Below, piece after piece: positions 30,822 through 44,428 of a DNA stretch of 64,000 bases; within the stretch, counting starts at the first letter, position 1, and every line of letters starts with the position of its first letter. The position numbers and the translations under genes are program-made. The DNA is taken from positions 248,001-312,000 of the forward strand of contig JACKQL020000024.1 of assembly GCA_018296165.2 (NCBI GenBank), read 5' to 3'. The stretch comes from Termitomyces sp. T153 (lineage: Eukaryota > Basidiomycota > Agaricomycetes > Agaricales > Lyophyllaceae). The notes beneath the pieces are model-generated. The model had not been told where the DNA came from. It was given only the letters and a program-made list of their open reading frames with translations, and did no database searches.

Positions 30822-33800
30822 TCACCCCCCCTCTAGCATGTGGCATTCTGATGCATGGAGTAGAAGTACTTCCTGATTGCTTGGTCTGCAGGTGAAATAG
30901 GGTAGATACCTTGTATGGCATATGGAGCATCTGGATGTCTCCAGTGGAACTCCTTGATGAGTCTGGGGGCATGCATGTTCTCCCATAGTTCCCAGGAGAT
31001 ATCCTTGATCCCATAGCCTTTCCACTTCACCTTGTATTGTAATCATCTCCAGAATAAACAACTATCCAGGATTTCCTCTACTTCATACTCCTCATTGTTG
31101 TTGACCACTATTGGGAGTGGCAGAGGTGGCAGATGCCACCCTGGAATAGGATCCTTGGGGGCCAGGATTAGTTTGACTATATTGAACACTGGATGAAGCT
31201 GGCACATCCTCATGGGGAGCCAGAGTCAATAGGTTAGGAGCCCTACTAGTCATTCCACTATGAAGAGTCCCAACTGGCAGTGTGACAGCTTTTTTGAGGG
31301 CCAAGTAGTTGTAATGTCAGAGGCATCTAGGTATACTTGATCTCTAAGCTGATATTTGTGCTCTGGGTCCTCCCACAGTTGTAATATTATGCCATGTTAT
31401 TCTTTGCCTTTGCCAGCACTGCTCAGGCCTCTTCTTGTGACCTCTTCATCCAGTCCACAAATTTGTTTACTGCCTCATTCTCCAAGGATTGGGCCTGGAG
31501 TTCAAAACCCATGCACAGATGCTACCCAGTATCAAGGAAGAATGGAGAGAACTGGGTGGATGCATGAACATGGTTGTTGTAGTGGAACTCAGCATTGGGG
31601 AGGAGTTCATCCCAGTCATCCTGGCACTTGTTGTAGAAGAGGTGGATGTACTGCTCTAACTCTTGATTTATGCATTTGGTCTGGCCATTGGACTGCAGGT
31701 AGTAGGCGGTGGAGGTGTGGAGCTTCATACCAAGCAATCAGTACAGCTCCCTGGTGAAGTCTGCCACAAATTGTGGTCTCCAGTTAGAGACGTAGGTGTC
31801 AGAGAGGCAGTGGAGCTTCCAGATGTTTCTCTAGTACAGGCCCATGGCACCCATGGCAGAGCAGGTAGTGTGGGTTGGAATGAAGTGTGCCTGCTTGCTC
31901 TACAGGTCCACCACCACCATGATTGCATTGTAACCATGGGTATTGGGAAGCTCTACAATGAAGTCCATGGAAGCCATGCTCCATTGTTCTGTGGGCACAA
32001 GCAGCAGGTGTAGCTGTCCATAGGGGAGTTGGCATTGGGGCTTAGTCCAGATACACAGATTGCATGTACTAGTGTAGGATCCAATATACTGGGACATCTG
32101 GGGCCACCAGTAGTTCTGTGATACTAGCTTCAATGTCTTCCATTGTCCAGGATGCCCCATAACATGGGAGTCATGATGTTGCTCCACAATCCTCCAATGG
32201 AGCTCTGGAACATTGGAAACATAGATATGGTCTCTAAAAGTCAGGATCTCATCTCAGAGGGCCCATTTGTCTGTGCAGACCACTTTGGCACTAGTGGTAC
32301 ATCCTAACTTCAGCATTCAAGCTGCCTGCACAACAAGTTCCTCCTGCTGACTGTCTCAATTACCCTGCCATATGTTCCAGAGAATGTCCACCTCTGCTCC
32401 CTTGACAGCTAGATTCTCCATGGCTTGGATCATAAACAGTTTAGGGCAGAGTTATTGTTATCCTCCCCTCCCATGCCATGGTCCACTCTTTAGGACAGGG
32501 CATCTAGTTTCCCCATGCTCCAGCCAGGCTTATGGTGCAATGAGAAGTCAAAGTTGGTGAGGTAGAGGGACTATTGGGCCTGTTGGCAATTGAGCTTCTT
32601 GGCTGTCCATAAGTATTTGAGGTTCTTGTAATCTGTCTAGACCTCAAACTTGTGCCATGCACCTTCCAGGAAATGCCACCACTCCTTGAACAACTAGATG
32701 ATGGCTAGCATCTCCTTGTTATGGATCTTGTAGTTCCACTCTACTGTGTTCAGGCTCTTGGAGTAAAAGGCCACCAGATGCCACTTCCCATCCTCTGGAG
32801 ATTACTGCAAGAATATGGCCCCAGTAGCAAAGTCAGAGCTGTTGGCTTCTACCTGGAAGGGGGAGTTGTCATCCAGAATAAGGAGGATGGGTCTGGAGGT
32901 CACAGCACACTTGAGAGCATCAAAGGCCACCTGCTCTAGAGGTCCTCAACTCCATGTAACATCCTTTCCAGTGAGGTCAAATAACAGATGGGCATGGTGT
33001 GAGAAGTCCTGGATGAATCTCTAGTAGAAGTTTGCAAAACCAAGGAATGCCTGTACTTCCTTCTTGTTCTTGGGCTCCAGCCACTCTGCCACACCTGCTA
33101 CCTTTACCAGGTCCATCTCTGTGGCTCTGTGTAAGATGATCAGGCTGAGATACTTGATCCAGGTCTGTTTGAATTTTGCACTTCTCTAGTTTGAGGTAGA
33201 GCTGGTGCTGGTGGAGGCATTCCAAGATAAGGCAAGTAATCCAACAGTGCTCCTCCAGCATTTTGGTGTAGATGAGGATGTTGTTGAAGTATACACACAC
33301 TATGTCCTCCACAAGGAGGTCCCAGAAGATGTTGTTCATCATAGTCTGAAAGATGGCAGGGCTGTTGGTGAGTCTGAAGAATATAATGAGTGGCTCAAAC
33401 AATCCCTGGTTGGTCTAGAAGGTGGCCTTCCACTTGTCTCCTTCCTGGATATGCACATTGTTGTAGCCCCACTGAACATCCAGTTTAGTGAAGTATCATG
33501 CACCCTAGAGGTTGTTAGTGAACTTGGAGATGAGGGGAAGAGGGTAGCAATTCTTTACTGTCATGGCATTGAGAATCTGATAATTCTGAACTAGTCGGAG
33601 TGAACAGTCCTTCTTCTTGATAAAGAAGACTGGAGAAGTCATCAGAGATTTGGAAGGGTGGATACAACCAGAGTCCAGGTTTTCTTGCAGGAAGGTGTCA
33701 AGCTCATCCTGCTCCCTGGGCATAAGTGGGTAGACCTTACAGCTGGAGGATGTGGAATCCAGCAGCAGTTCAATGGCATAGTCCCACCTCTTGTGCTCTG

Positions 33801-35620
33801 GAAGCAAGTTGAACAAGGCTTTGGAGAACACATCCTCAAATGAATGGAGGTAGGGGGTACAACATCTTGGAACTCTCAGAGCATGGCATTAGTAGTGAAC
33901 ACCTCTCTTGAACTTGGGCCTAGCATTTCTCCCTGTCCTCCACAGCATAGGCAGAGCACTTTCAAGGGCATCTGCTCATAGTCACCTTTCCCTTGGTCCA
34001 ATCTACCTTGGAGTTGTACTTATAGAGCCATATGAAACCAAGGATCATGTCCTACCTATCTAAGCTAGTGACAGCAAAAATGGTGCGCTCTGCATAATTC
34101 CAATAGTGGAAGACCAGGTCAACTATGGAGTTGCTTTGTTAGGTGTTCCATTGATGTTGTAGACTGGAATGGGCTTGGAGAGGGGCTGTGTAGTCAGGCC
34201 ATGGCATTTGACAAACTCTGAGTCTAGGAACAGCCCTGTTGCTCTGCTATCCAGAAGAGCTGTGACTTTGCAGGTTTGCTGGGTGTCTGTCATCTCAATC
34301 TCCACATTAAGGCATAAGGAGTTGGTGGACAGGCTAGAAGCCATCACATACTATTGGAGCATTCAATGCGCTTAGGCAGGGCTGTGCCAGCAGACTCTCA
34401 AAGGTGTTGGGGAGCTCAGCAAAGGCTCCAGAGTTAGTATTTGTACATCTGGAGAGAGATGCTGAGATTCTTCTATCTCAGAATGAAGGGCATCAGAAAA
34501 GGCAGTTTCATTTTCTATTGACAGACATGAGGACCTGTTAGCACCCAGTAACAGAGGCATATACCTCATCCATTGCTCAACTAAAAATCCTTCTCCAGCT
34601 CTGGGAGTGATGCACATGTGCTGATCTCCTCCAGGGTCAACTCCAGCATAAGCTTGTCAAGTGGTAGAGCTCTGGTGGCATCCTTTGTGGCTAGCAGCTG
34701 CAGGAGAAGTTCTTCCTGCTCCACTATGAAAAGGTAGCACACCTCCAGGCCCAGGGAACAGTGCCATGCAAAGTGCCTGGGCTTCTGGCATCTCTAGCAC
34801 AGCAGCAGGGCAGCATAGAGCTGTTTGGCAGCATTCATATCCATGGGGATCCCCAGCAGCAGGGAGCATGCAGCAGGGATGGCTGGAGTAAGGGCCAGCA
34901 TTAGGCAAGTAGGTATGGGGTAGTGGAAATTGGTAATCAGAGCTGGGCACAGCATGGAATGTGGGTGGCAGAGCTCTCTCTAGATCTCTATGAGTTGCCA
35001 CTGGTTCCAGGTCACTTTGTATCATAACACAATCTTTTCATTGTCTGGGCGACTCTCTGCAAGATTGTTGATGTGTTCCACCAGTATGGGGTGCAGGCCA
35101 TCCCAGAAGGTGAGGCATAATTGAAGGCTGTTAGGGTAAGCACCTGCTTGACCAGAGCCTGGAATGAGTCAATGTACTCATCCAATGTACACTTTCCTTG
35201 CCCATATTGCTCCATATCATATAGTGTCAAGGCTGCGGTCTTAGCAGGGTCTAACAGAAAAAACTCTGCACAGAATTCCTTCTCAAAGGCAGCCCAGTCC
35301 AGAAAACTTCCAACACCTCTGGGATGACAGAAAACTTGCAACACATAGGTGAAGGCACATCCTGTCTTTATATAAGACAGTACTCAGGCTATTTTCAATG
35401 TGTCAGAGTTGAAGGTGTCTCTACTGAGGTGAATGTAGGTGAGGCAGGACTGCAAGAATCACCCCCACTGGAGCAGGCACTGTCATATGCATCTGGTAGT
35501 GCAGAGCACAGAATCCATGGTCATAGGGTCACCAGAGCTGCAGAGGCAGGAGCAGGCATGGATGGGGCTGGTTCCACATCTGGAAGAGGTGCAGAGGTAG
35601 GAGTTAGGTGTTTGAGCAGT
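30822..35620 (-). mobile_element. Decayed chromodomain Ty3/Gypsy retrotransposon (gag-pol)
   Basis: On the minus strand, 5' to 3', the domains are as follows. Gag lies at 35,344-35,012 (DWAAFEKEFCAEFFLLDP, CTLDEYIDSFQALVKQ). The retropepsin region is around 34,350-34,120 (VTALLDSRATGLFLDSEFVK). RT lies at 33,831-33,000 (VFFIKKKDCSLRLVQNYQIL, LTNSPAIFQTMMN, VYFNNILIY). An RNase H remnant is near 32,800-32,450. Integrase comprises a zinc region at 32,187-31,990 (GHPGQWKTLKLVSQNYWWPQ, CNLCIW), a first Asp (SMDFIVELP), and an E-bearing block at 31,737-31,520 (NGQTKCINQELEQYI). A chromodomain lies near 31,030-30,900 (MKWKGYGIKDISWELWENMH). The frame is broken many times. A polypurine tract (AGAGGGGGGGTGATG on the minus strand) sits at its 3' edge. 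Confidence 0.85.
33280..33291 (-). other. RT catalytic motif converted to YFNN
   Basis: The minus-strand codons read TAC TTC AAC AAC, where the Gypsy family has Y-L-D-D. Both catalytic aspartates are asparagine, so the enzyme is dead. Confidence 0.85.
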
Positions 35621-36185
35621 GCCTAGAGTGATTGGGAGATCAGATCTGTGGTTCAATGGAGGGTAGAGAGTTCAGTAGTGTAATGGGTGAGAGATGATTG
35701 TGTTAATTGCACCTGGGTTTCTAGGTGTAGCAGGTGAGTCCAGGCTTTGTCCTGTGGGGCTGGGGCCTCTAAGAATGTGTCTGAGTTGGCAAGCTGAGAC
35801 ATAGAACTTTGCAATGCTCAATTCTGATGGGGAAGCAACAAATAGTGGCTTGGAAGTTCTTTGCAGCTAGGAGGGGCTTTCAGACCAGTTTTAGGAGACT
35901 TGTTCTGCTGTAAGGGCAACCTCAAATATGTGGACATACACATTCATTATCCTGACAAACTTAGAGAACCAAAAATTCCTCAAGTCTTTGAATGACTGCT
36001 ATCAAATTGTACACATTCTGAGAAGATTGGATGATACCCAATAACCACATTACATATGTGATTGTGAACTTGTCACAAATGTATGGCCAACAACAACAAG
36101 CAAGCTCTATTTACTCAAACTACTGATCAGGCATCCTGTTAGTCTACTACATACCATGTCTGCAAAAGACTGTCACTATTGGGTC
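35621..36185. other. 5' flank of the minus-strand Gypsy element
   Basis: No gene is visible. The region probably holds what is left of that element's 5' LTR and leader, and it is cut at 36,186 by the next LTR. Confidence 0.35.
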
Positions 36186-37208
36186 TGTCAGGTTCTGCTG
36201 ACTATGGGGGCTCAGCTACACTGGCAAGTCCTTATCAGGTGGACATGATGTCCTGCACTTATAACCTAGCATTCCAGAGGTGGCACAAATGATAGAGGCT
36301 TGTGAGGAGAAGCCAAGGGAAGCAGTCCAAGCAAGTCTGGAGTGGTCTGAGAAAGCCTAAGACCCAGTATATTAATAGTGGGCATTAGGAACAAGTTTGT
36401 GGGCACATAAATAGAATGCAGGGTACATGGAGGCTTTGCAAGTGATGGGAGTGGAGCTGGAGTTTGATGGGGGATCAATCAAGACTGATGAGTGCTGGGG
36501 CCAAATGAGGGGTGAGGTCCCAGAATTGTCATCAGAATGTTTGAAGGTTGTAGCATGTGTGCAGAGTCCATAATGATGTCAGAGATGAAAGGGACTTAGG
36601 AAAACAAAGGAAATAGAGATAGTCAAGGCAGGACAGAACAGAGAAAAGAAATAGATTCAAGACTGAAAAATAGAAATGGAGACAGAAGAAACATGAGACA
36701 CAAGAAACCAGTTAAAGCAATATCAAGACTAAGGTAATAGATGCAACCCTATGTCTTTATATACTAACTACTGGACCTTCTCTGGAGTTTGATGTGGTGA
36801 TAGCAGGGCTTGTTGAAGCTGTGCAGGGTGGATGGGTGTTAGTTCTGATTGGGGAGCAGGCTGCAGTGATATTCTGATCCAGATGCGGCCTATTCTGCAG
36901 TCATTGGAGAACTCCAGGGGGGTTGTGTGAGTTGTGAAGTTGGTTGAACAATGTGTGTCAGAGTCAGGGGTTGTGTTGGAGGAGCTCTGGGGCCTCATAA
37001 GCAAGAGGAGTGGCTGAGGAGGCCCACAGGGGATGCATTGGGGTTTGCCAGGAAGTCATTGAAGTTTGTTGAGGAAGCACTGGAGTTAACCAGAGCAGGT
37101 GCTATGGGTCAACAAAGGTTAAGGTGAGTTGGGGAAGTGTTTGGGAATGCTCTGGAGAAGCAGGGTGACTTGGGGGGAACTCTGGAGGTGTGGGAGCAGG
37201 TCGTGACA
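36186..37208. mobile_element. Solo LTR A (1,023 bp)
   Basis: On the plus strand it starts TGTCAGGTTCTGCTGACTAT and ends GGTCGTGACA, giving the TGTCA..TGACA inverted ends. The flanks are GGGTC and GGGCC, a target duplication with one change. No internal element sequence borders it, so it is a solo LTR. Confidence 0.75.
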
Positions 37209-37244
37209 GGGCCTAGTTTTACCTTGCACTGATTTCCTGTCAAT

Positions 37245-38290
37245 TGTCAGGTTCTGCTGATCATAGGGGCTCAGCTACACTGGGCAAGTCCTTACTGGGC
37301 AGATGCAATGTCCTGCACTGATAACTGGGCATTTGGGGAAGGTCTAGACTTTGGAGACTTGTAAGAATAAGTGAGGGGGAGTGATCCAAGCAAGATGCAA
37401 GTGATGGGAGCAGAGCTGGAGCTTGATGGGGGATCAACAGATGTTGATGGGTTTTGGGGCCAAGCAAATAGCAAGGTCCAGAGTTGGTTTAAAGAATGTT
37501 TGAGGTTTGTAATTGTAGGTGTGGGGTTTGTAAAGGCATTAAGGTTGAAATGACTTGAACACAATAAAGAAAATGGAGTCAAATGAGACAAGACAGAGTT
37601 GAGACAAGATTGAGATGAGAATAAAAATAAATTCAAGCAGAGATACAAGACAATAACAAGACAATAACAGAGATAGAGACCAGATAAGACCAGGAGACTG
37701 AGATTAAGGGAAACATAACACAGAACATGAAACACAAGATGGAAACAATCAGAAACACATCAGGTCAGGCAGGTAATATCAAGACTATGGTATGGGATGC
37801 TACTCTACAACTTATATATTGACTACTGGGACAACTCTGGGAATAGCAGGTCTGGCAGTGGTGCTTGTTGGGATTATGTGGAGCTGACAGGTGTCAGTTA
37901 TGATTAAGGGGCAGGCCATGGTAATATACTGATGGGATCATAATGGGATCACTTGGGGATGCAAGCCATCCTGGGGTCATTGTAATGCTCTAGAGCTGGT
38001 CAGATAAGTCAGGATGACAAACTAGTGATGTATGCCAGCATCAAAAACAGTAGGAGAGGGTCCTAAGGGCTCAGGAGAGGAGAGGCAGGGGAAGCATTGA
38101 AAGCTGTGGGGAAGGTGTTGGAATTAGCCAGGGAGCCAGTGGGATTTGCTGGAGAAGTGTTAGAGTTACTTGGAGCCGGTGCCATGGACAAACAAAGGTT
38201 GGGGAAGTTGAAGGGAGAATTGGGAGTGAACTCCAAGGATGCAAGTGGGTTGGAAACAATGTTTGGAGTTCCAGGGAGTGGGTCATGACA
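37245..38290 (-). mobile_element. LTR B (1,046 bp)
   Basis: Same family: plus-strand start TGTCAGGTTCTGCTGATCAT, end GGGTCATGACA. It is followed at once by TCACCCCCCCTTTAG, the complement of a polypurine tract. It is therefore the 3' LTR of a minus-strand element whose internal part begins at 38,291. It is nearly identical over long blocks to LTR D at 56.5-57.7 kb. Confidence 0.8.
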
Positions 38291-39525
38291 TCACCCCCCC
38301 TTTAGCATTGAGATCCTCAAGATGTGCAGCATGGAAAACAAAGTCAAGGTGTGATGAAAGTTTGACAAGCATCAGGATTGTCAGAGAGTAGATTCCATGC
38401 ACCACAGTCATAAGTATGGTGTCCCTTTTGCTCTGGGGCAGATTGCTGACCCATGATAGAATTGTCCACAGTTGCAGTGAGTTCATCCAGCAGCTCTACT
38501 TATGCAAAGGATCTGGAGTGGGTTAGTTGGAGTGGCTCCACTGCTGCCAACCTGTCCTACAAATCAAGCTTGGGTCCAGGGATTGTTCAGGCTGTCTCAG
38601 AAAAGTAAAGGATGCCACAGAGAGAGGTGATGCCAGAGATATTTGCAGGGGTATTGGTGCAGATGCAGGGTCCCCCAATATTGAGTGGTGCCAGAATGAG
38701 GCTCCAGTGAGTCCTCGACCCTTTTTGCAGTGTTTGCTGATCAGTTGTTCCAGTGTGCCCTCTGTAGCCAGCAGAGGTAGCCATGTAAGTTCAACAAGCC
38801 TTCTACAGGGTCCCACCATAATATATCAGTCTGCCTTTCCTGCCATGCAAGGCACAAGAAGTGCTCAGTTTTGCTGAAGTGGCATGTGGCCTGCATTGCC
38901 ATGGAGCAGGGGTGGGAGGAAAGCTGAGTGAGGGAACAGTTGGGGGAAGGACAGAGGACCAAGGTGCCAGAGAGTGGAGGCTCAGTGAGGAAGGTGGGCC
39001 TACTGTGGGGAGGTCACAAGAAGGAAGAGTCAAGCATACAGGACAAAAGAAAGAGGAGGGTGTCTCCACCCCCAGTGGTTGGGCCTAGCAAGAGGCCCTA
39101 AGGTGAGTTGTCAATGGCAGGCCCCCCTGTGCCTCACATATACTCCCTTAGCTCAGGGGCTCTAATGGGGCATCTATCAAGTTTTTCTAAGCCTGTGCCC
39201 TCAATTACTAAAACATTTCTCCATCAACAGGTGGAGGGCTTATCTAGAATGCTGACAATATGAGAGGGGGAGCTCTGGAGGGCAGGGAAGAATTGGGACC
39301 AGGTGCAGAGGGAGAGGGACATGCTGCAGTGGGACTGCAATACTGCTGTACAGGTGGCAACAGAGCAAGCATTGGAAGTGTAGGGTTTGTGGAAGCATTT
39401 GGTGCACTTGGAAACATAGTCCACAGAGGAGGTTAAGGGGCAGTGGAGCTTGCAGGAGGATGGTTTATCCCAGGCAGAGGCAGAGGCCAGCAGGTGATAG
39501 GAGGAGTGGTTGGCAAGCAAAGCAG
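38291..39525 (-). mobile_element. Truncated internal region of the LTR B element
   Basis: It begins with a polypurine tract (minus strand CTAAAGGGGGGGTGA) that overlaps the end of an open frame finishing LEDLNAKGGVMS. Further frames are Pro/Ser/Cys-rich and carry no recognised pol domain. The region is only about 1.2 kb long before the next LTR, so the element is deleted or non-autonomous. Confidence 0.5.
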
Positions 39526-40685
39526 TGTCATGTTCTACTGACCACAGGGGCTCAGCTGCACTGGGCAAATCCTTACTAGGTGAATGTGATTTCCTGCACT
39601 GATAACTGGGCATTTGGGGGAGTTCTAAATGTGGGGGACTTGGGAGGACAAGCAAGGAGAGGTGATCCAAGCAAGTCTGGAGTGGTCTGGAGGAGTCTAG
39701 GACAAGTTGCAGGGGAAGGAGCAACCTTGATGGGGTGTCAGGTACAAGTCTGGAAGCAAATATTGTGAGTGCAGAGTAAGTGGAGGCTACATGAGTGATG
39801 GGAGCAGAGCCAGAGCTTGATGGGGAATCAATGGAGGTTGCTGGAATTCAGGACCAAGCAAGTAGCAAGATCTGGAGTTGGGTTAAAGAATGTTTGGGGT
39901 TCATAATCATAAGCATGGAGTTTGTAAAAGCATTAAGGGTTGAAAAGGACTTGAGCATGATGAAGGAAGCAGATCAAACAAGACAAGATGGAGCTGAACA
40001 GAATGAGGCAGAGTTGAGACAAGATTGAGACAGAACAAAAATAGATTCAGGCAGAGATACAAGATGATAATGAAAACAATAATAGAATAGAGACAAGATA
40101 AGACCAGGAGACTGAGAGTAAAGGAAACTTAACATGGAACACAAAACAAGAGATAGAAACAATCAGGAACACATCAGGTAAGGCAATATCAATACTAGAG
40201 TACAAGGAGCTACTCTATGACTTATATACTGACTACTGGAGAGCTCTGGGGGCAGTGGGTGTGGTGGTGGGGTTTGGCGAAGTTCAGCAGAGTTAATGGG
40301 TGTCAGTTATGACCAAAGGGCAGACCACATTGATGTCTTGATGGGATCACTTGGGAATACAGGCTGTCCCAAGGTTGTTGTAATACTCTGGAGTAGGTCA
40401 GGAGAACTAGGGTGATGGGTTGGTGATGTATGACAGAGTCAGAAATGGTGGGGGATGGTTCTAGGGGCTCAGAAGAGCTAGGGGAAGTGTTGACAGCTGT
40501 AGAGAAGACATCAGAGTTGGCCAGGAGGCTGTCAGGGTGTGCCAGAGAAGTGTCAGAGTTATCTGGAGTGGGCATGGAGAGTGTATGAGGGTTGGGAGGA
40601 TTGAGGAGGCATTGGGGGAGGGGGAACTTCAGGGAAGCAAGCAGGCTGGGAATGAGGTCAGGAGTCCAGGGAGCAGGTCATGACA
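39526..40685. mobile_element. Solo LTR C with perfect 5-bp target duplication (1,160 bp)
   Basis: It starts TGTCATGTTCTACTGACCAC and ends GCAGGTCATGACA. The five bases on each side are AGCAG (39,521-39,525 and 40,686-40,690), an exact target-site duplication. It is a solo LTR of the same family as A, B and D. Confidence 0.88.
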
Positions 40686-43600
40686 AGCAGCCTCAGGAAA
40701 TGCCAGAATTTTGCATAAGTGTGTCACTTGTTCCCCCAGAACTTGTTAATGGGGTTGGACTAGGCTGAATCCACAAGCACTGGGTTCTATTAAACAGGGC
40801 CTCTGCCATATTAGCATCAATCCAGGACAGGTTGGCACAGATGCCTAGAGATCACCTGCCAGAGTTGGGACAGGAAGTGATAAGGATGGAGTAGCTGCTG
40901 GTGGGGCATTGGCAGCACAATGTGGTGGCCCCAGGGTTTTGGTGGAAGGTGGCAGCAAATGCAGAGGAGGTGCTGCCAGGGCTTTCAGAGGTCCTAGCAG
41001 TGGTGAGGGTGCAAATGGAGGTGGACTTGAGAGTTGGGGCAGTGAGAAAAGGAGTTCTAGAGGGGAGAAGGGAGTGAGGGAGTGATCTGGACCTTATGTT
41101 CTTGCTCCTCTTACACTGTTGTAGCCTTTTTTGCACAATCTTATATTTCTAGCTTATCCATATTAATTTCTTGGGGCTCTGGTGAATGTGCAAAGTTTCG
41201 GATTGTGTGAGGAAATGAGTAAATGAAAACATGCAGGGGTTGCTTGTGGGAGTTGAATCCCTCATAAATCTAGAGGTGGGGGTTATACCCATTAATGCCA
41301 TTTATATTAACTAGTCCTAGGGTCACCAGGGCTTGGCAGAGCATTGCAAGTGGGGGGTTCCAGAGTTTGGTGGGGGTGCTGGAGGTTTCTGTAGGGCTCC
41401 TAAAATGCTTTGAGGGAGTCAATGGGTGGGGTGTTGACCTGGGGTGTGCTTTTTAAGGGGTCAGACCAAAGTCATGAGTGGGTGTCCTCAGGTCCAGGAT
41501 TATGTCAAGCTTTTGCAGTTGGGCTTGAAAGTCAGGTGGAGTTGCTAGAAGTCCAGCTGGAGGGAGGGCAAGCATGGAGTATGCTTGGTGGCAGCATTGA
41601 TTTTGTCTCAGAGGAGTGGGGGAAGGGGGGTGGAGGTCCCTTGACAACCATAGAGGTGATGGAATGGAGGTCATCCTTGGAGGTGGGGTAGGCCAGAGAT
41701 GGGAGTCCTTGGCAGCATAGCAAGGTGGAGCTCTGGAGTCATTGTTGTTGTTGTAGTGGACTCAACAGGGGACTGTTATACATGCCAGCTATACTATGAA
41801 TAGTTAGCCCAGATGCAGAGGTACTTTCTTGAGTTTGGTTGGCTCATTCTTGTGGTCCATTGTTTGACAATGTCTGAAGGTTTGCATTTTAGCAGGGCAT
41901 GATTGGGTAGGGGTTTGTTGAGCTCTAGAGTATTGCAATTTTTGTCAGAGATGTGCTTGGTTAGGAGTTTGCTGTGCTTTGGAGTGATTGTAAAGGGGCA
42001 GTAGAGTTCCAAGATGACTAGTCTTAGTGGGTTTCCTTGGCCCAGAGTTGGTGGTTTGTGGGTTTGGATATGCTACATGACATTCTTCCTCATTTCTGGC
42101 CAAAGGTAAGTCCAGAGATGGGTGGGGGAGTCTTACATATCTCTAGCATCCTCAGAGCTTGTGGTGCTGCTAGAGTTTGTCAGGACAAGTGTGTTCTGAG
42201 TCTGGGGCATGGGTCCATCCTTCTCAAAGTAGGGGCTGGTAGTCCAGAGACAGCATGGAGGTGGGTTGGTGGGTGATTCTTCTTAGCAGAATTGCTTCTA
42301 GTTGAGGTGCAGAGTGGAGATGGGTTCTTGGTTGCCTTTTCTGGGGTAGAAGTTGGGAGTTTGGGGTTGATACAAGTGTTAGTAGATTGTTGGATTTCTG
42401 TAGTATAGGCATTGGTTGGGGTAGGTTTTTTAGCGGAGTTGCATTGAGGATTGTATGGGTCTAGCAGTGAACTTGTTCCTTCCCAGGATGGGACTAGCAG
42501 TCTAGAAGTGGTGCAGGGTTTGGTTGGATCACTGGATTTGTTGGCAGGACTGTCTCTTGAAATTTGTGGTGCATGGGCAGAGTTAGTCTGGAGGTGAGCT
42601 TCATGGGTTGTGTCTTTCTCCAGAGTATGAGCCAATGGTTCAGAGTTAGTGTGGGGGCTGGTCAGGTGTTGGCTCATCAATGGGGTTATCTTCAGAGATG
42701 GTGCTGAGTGGAGAAAGGGGTCTGAGGGTGTGTTTTGTTAGTCTGTTCTTCTCAGAGCAGAAACCAGGGGTCTGGAGGCAGTGGGAAGAGTGGGTTGGGA
42801 GGTTGGCTTGTTGGCAGGGTTGTGGCAGAGGTTGCACTGGATGAGGGGGTTCTGGAGTGAAGTTTACCTCCTTATTCAAATCAGCACAACATGCAAACAT
42901 TTAGCAGGGATTACTACTGGGTGGCAGAGTTCATGCTGCTCAGCCCCAAGGCTTCCTACTGGTCATCTGGTAGAGGTGTTTTAGGCTCCTTAAATTGACC
43001 ATGGGGCTGCAGGGGCTGAGATTGTTTGTTGGAGAGGTTCTTGGGTCTGCAAGTAGCAAGTGGCAGAGTTGTTGAATTAGTGGCAGTGGTCCCCAGAATT
43101 GCTCTTAAATGTGGTGGGTGTGTCCTGGTTCTTCTCCAAGAGCTTGGATGGGTCAGAACCATTATCCAGACATGCAAAAACATTGTTTGTGTTGAAGAGC
43201 TGGTTGTCCACAAATGCTGGAGGGTGGTGGGGAAGTTAGTCACACAATGACATCACCTGAAACTCAAAGGAGGTCATGGCAGGTGTGGGGGCAATCTTCC
43301 ATCCATGCTCCAGAGTGGTCTGGAGGTTACTATAGATGGAGCAGAGGTAGGTCTTGGTATTTTGAGGGCATTGTTGATTCTTTAATTGTTGAGGTGGAGT
43401 CAGAGGAGCCATTCATTTTTCTTGGTGTCTAGGTCAAATCTCTAGCAGAAGTGGTTGGGCTGCATAGCACATTGCCAAGCTTGGGGAGAACTACTTTGAG
43501 TGTCCAGAGTTTGTTCTTTCACTGGGTAATCAATTTTGTCAAAGATGTGGAGTAGGATAACAGTGGGGTTGTGACTCCAGTGGCAGAGATCAAGGCATGT

Positions 43601-44428
43601 AATGTCTTTGCTTGTTGATGGATGGAGATGGCAGTGGCATGAATTTAATCTCAACTCAGCAGTAGGTGGTAGCAGAGAATGCTACTCTTTTTCTGGGAGA
43701 CTGCATCAGCAGACTTATAGTACTCCAGAGAAACTACTTGAGATGGGATTTGTTCCTCTGTTGCTCTGGCAGTGTGGCCCCTGTATGTAGACATTTTTTC
43801 TGGCAAGGATGGAGGGGTTCAAGGTTGGTAGTCAAGGATTTGAGCTTGTGGAGTGCATGCTACAGGAACAGCATTGATGGGTTGGTGTGGAAGATTCCCC
43901 AGATGGATGTTGGAGTTGAAATAGAGGGGTCTGTAGCTGTGTTACTAGGGTCTGGAGTTATGTGAAAGGGGTCCAGAGTTGCCTGGAGTTGTGGGTCAAG
44001 GCACCTTGGGCCTTTATGCTGATTTCTTTGGGCATTGAAGGAGGTTTTGGGAGGGTGTCCAAGGGGTGGGGATGTACTGGAGTTTCCAGAGTTGTCAGTT
44101 ATTCCTAAATTAATCTGGCAAAGAAGGCCTCCAAGGAGCACTCAGAAGTGTGTTTGTCATGGTTGAGGCTTTAAGGTTTGAGATAGTAGGGTGTTGAGTT
44201 TGTGACAATGGTTCTAGAGGTGATGGTGGGGTTCTTTGTTTCCTTTGGAGAACATGTCAGCAAGTTCACAATACTCTGAGGAACTACTTTGTATGAGGTT
44301 CTCTTATTCCTATAGTCTGTTCCAGCAGGGTGGCTTCTGCATTTGAGTGTTCTTTTGGTAAGGAGGGCATGATTTGTTAGTTGAAGGGCAGAGGTCCCAT
44401 CTTGTGAAGTGCATGCAGAGGGAGGCAG
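40686..44428. other. G+T-rich, strand-asymmetric repeat-derived sequence
   Basis: No intact gene. On the plus strand G and T strongly outnumber C and A, with phrases such as TGGAGTTG, GGTCTGGAG and GGGGTT recurring at irregular spacing. Minus-strand frames are therefore Pro/Ser/Thr/His-rich and look protein-like without being genes. The 10.85-kb retrotransposon is inserted at its right edge, and similar sequence resumes at 55,282. Confidence 0.5.

Noticed and set aside
41400..43250. Pro/Ser/Thr/His-rich minus-strand frames as secreted proteins
   Set aside because: They arise from the G+T-rich plus strand, lack signal peptides and splice-supported extensions, and are short.
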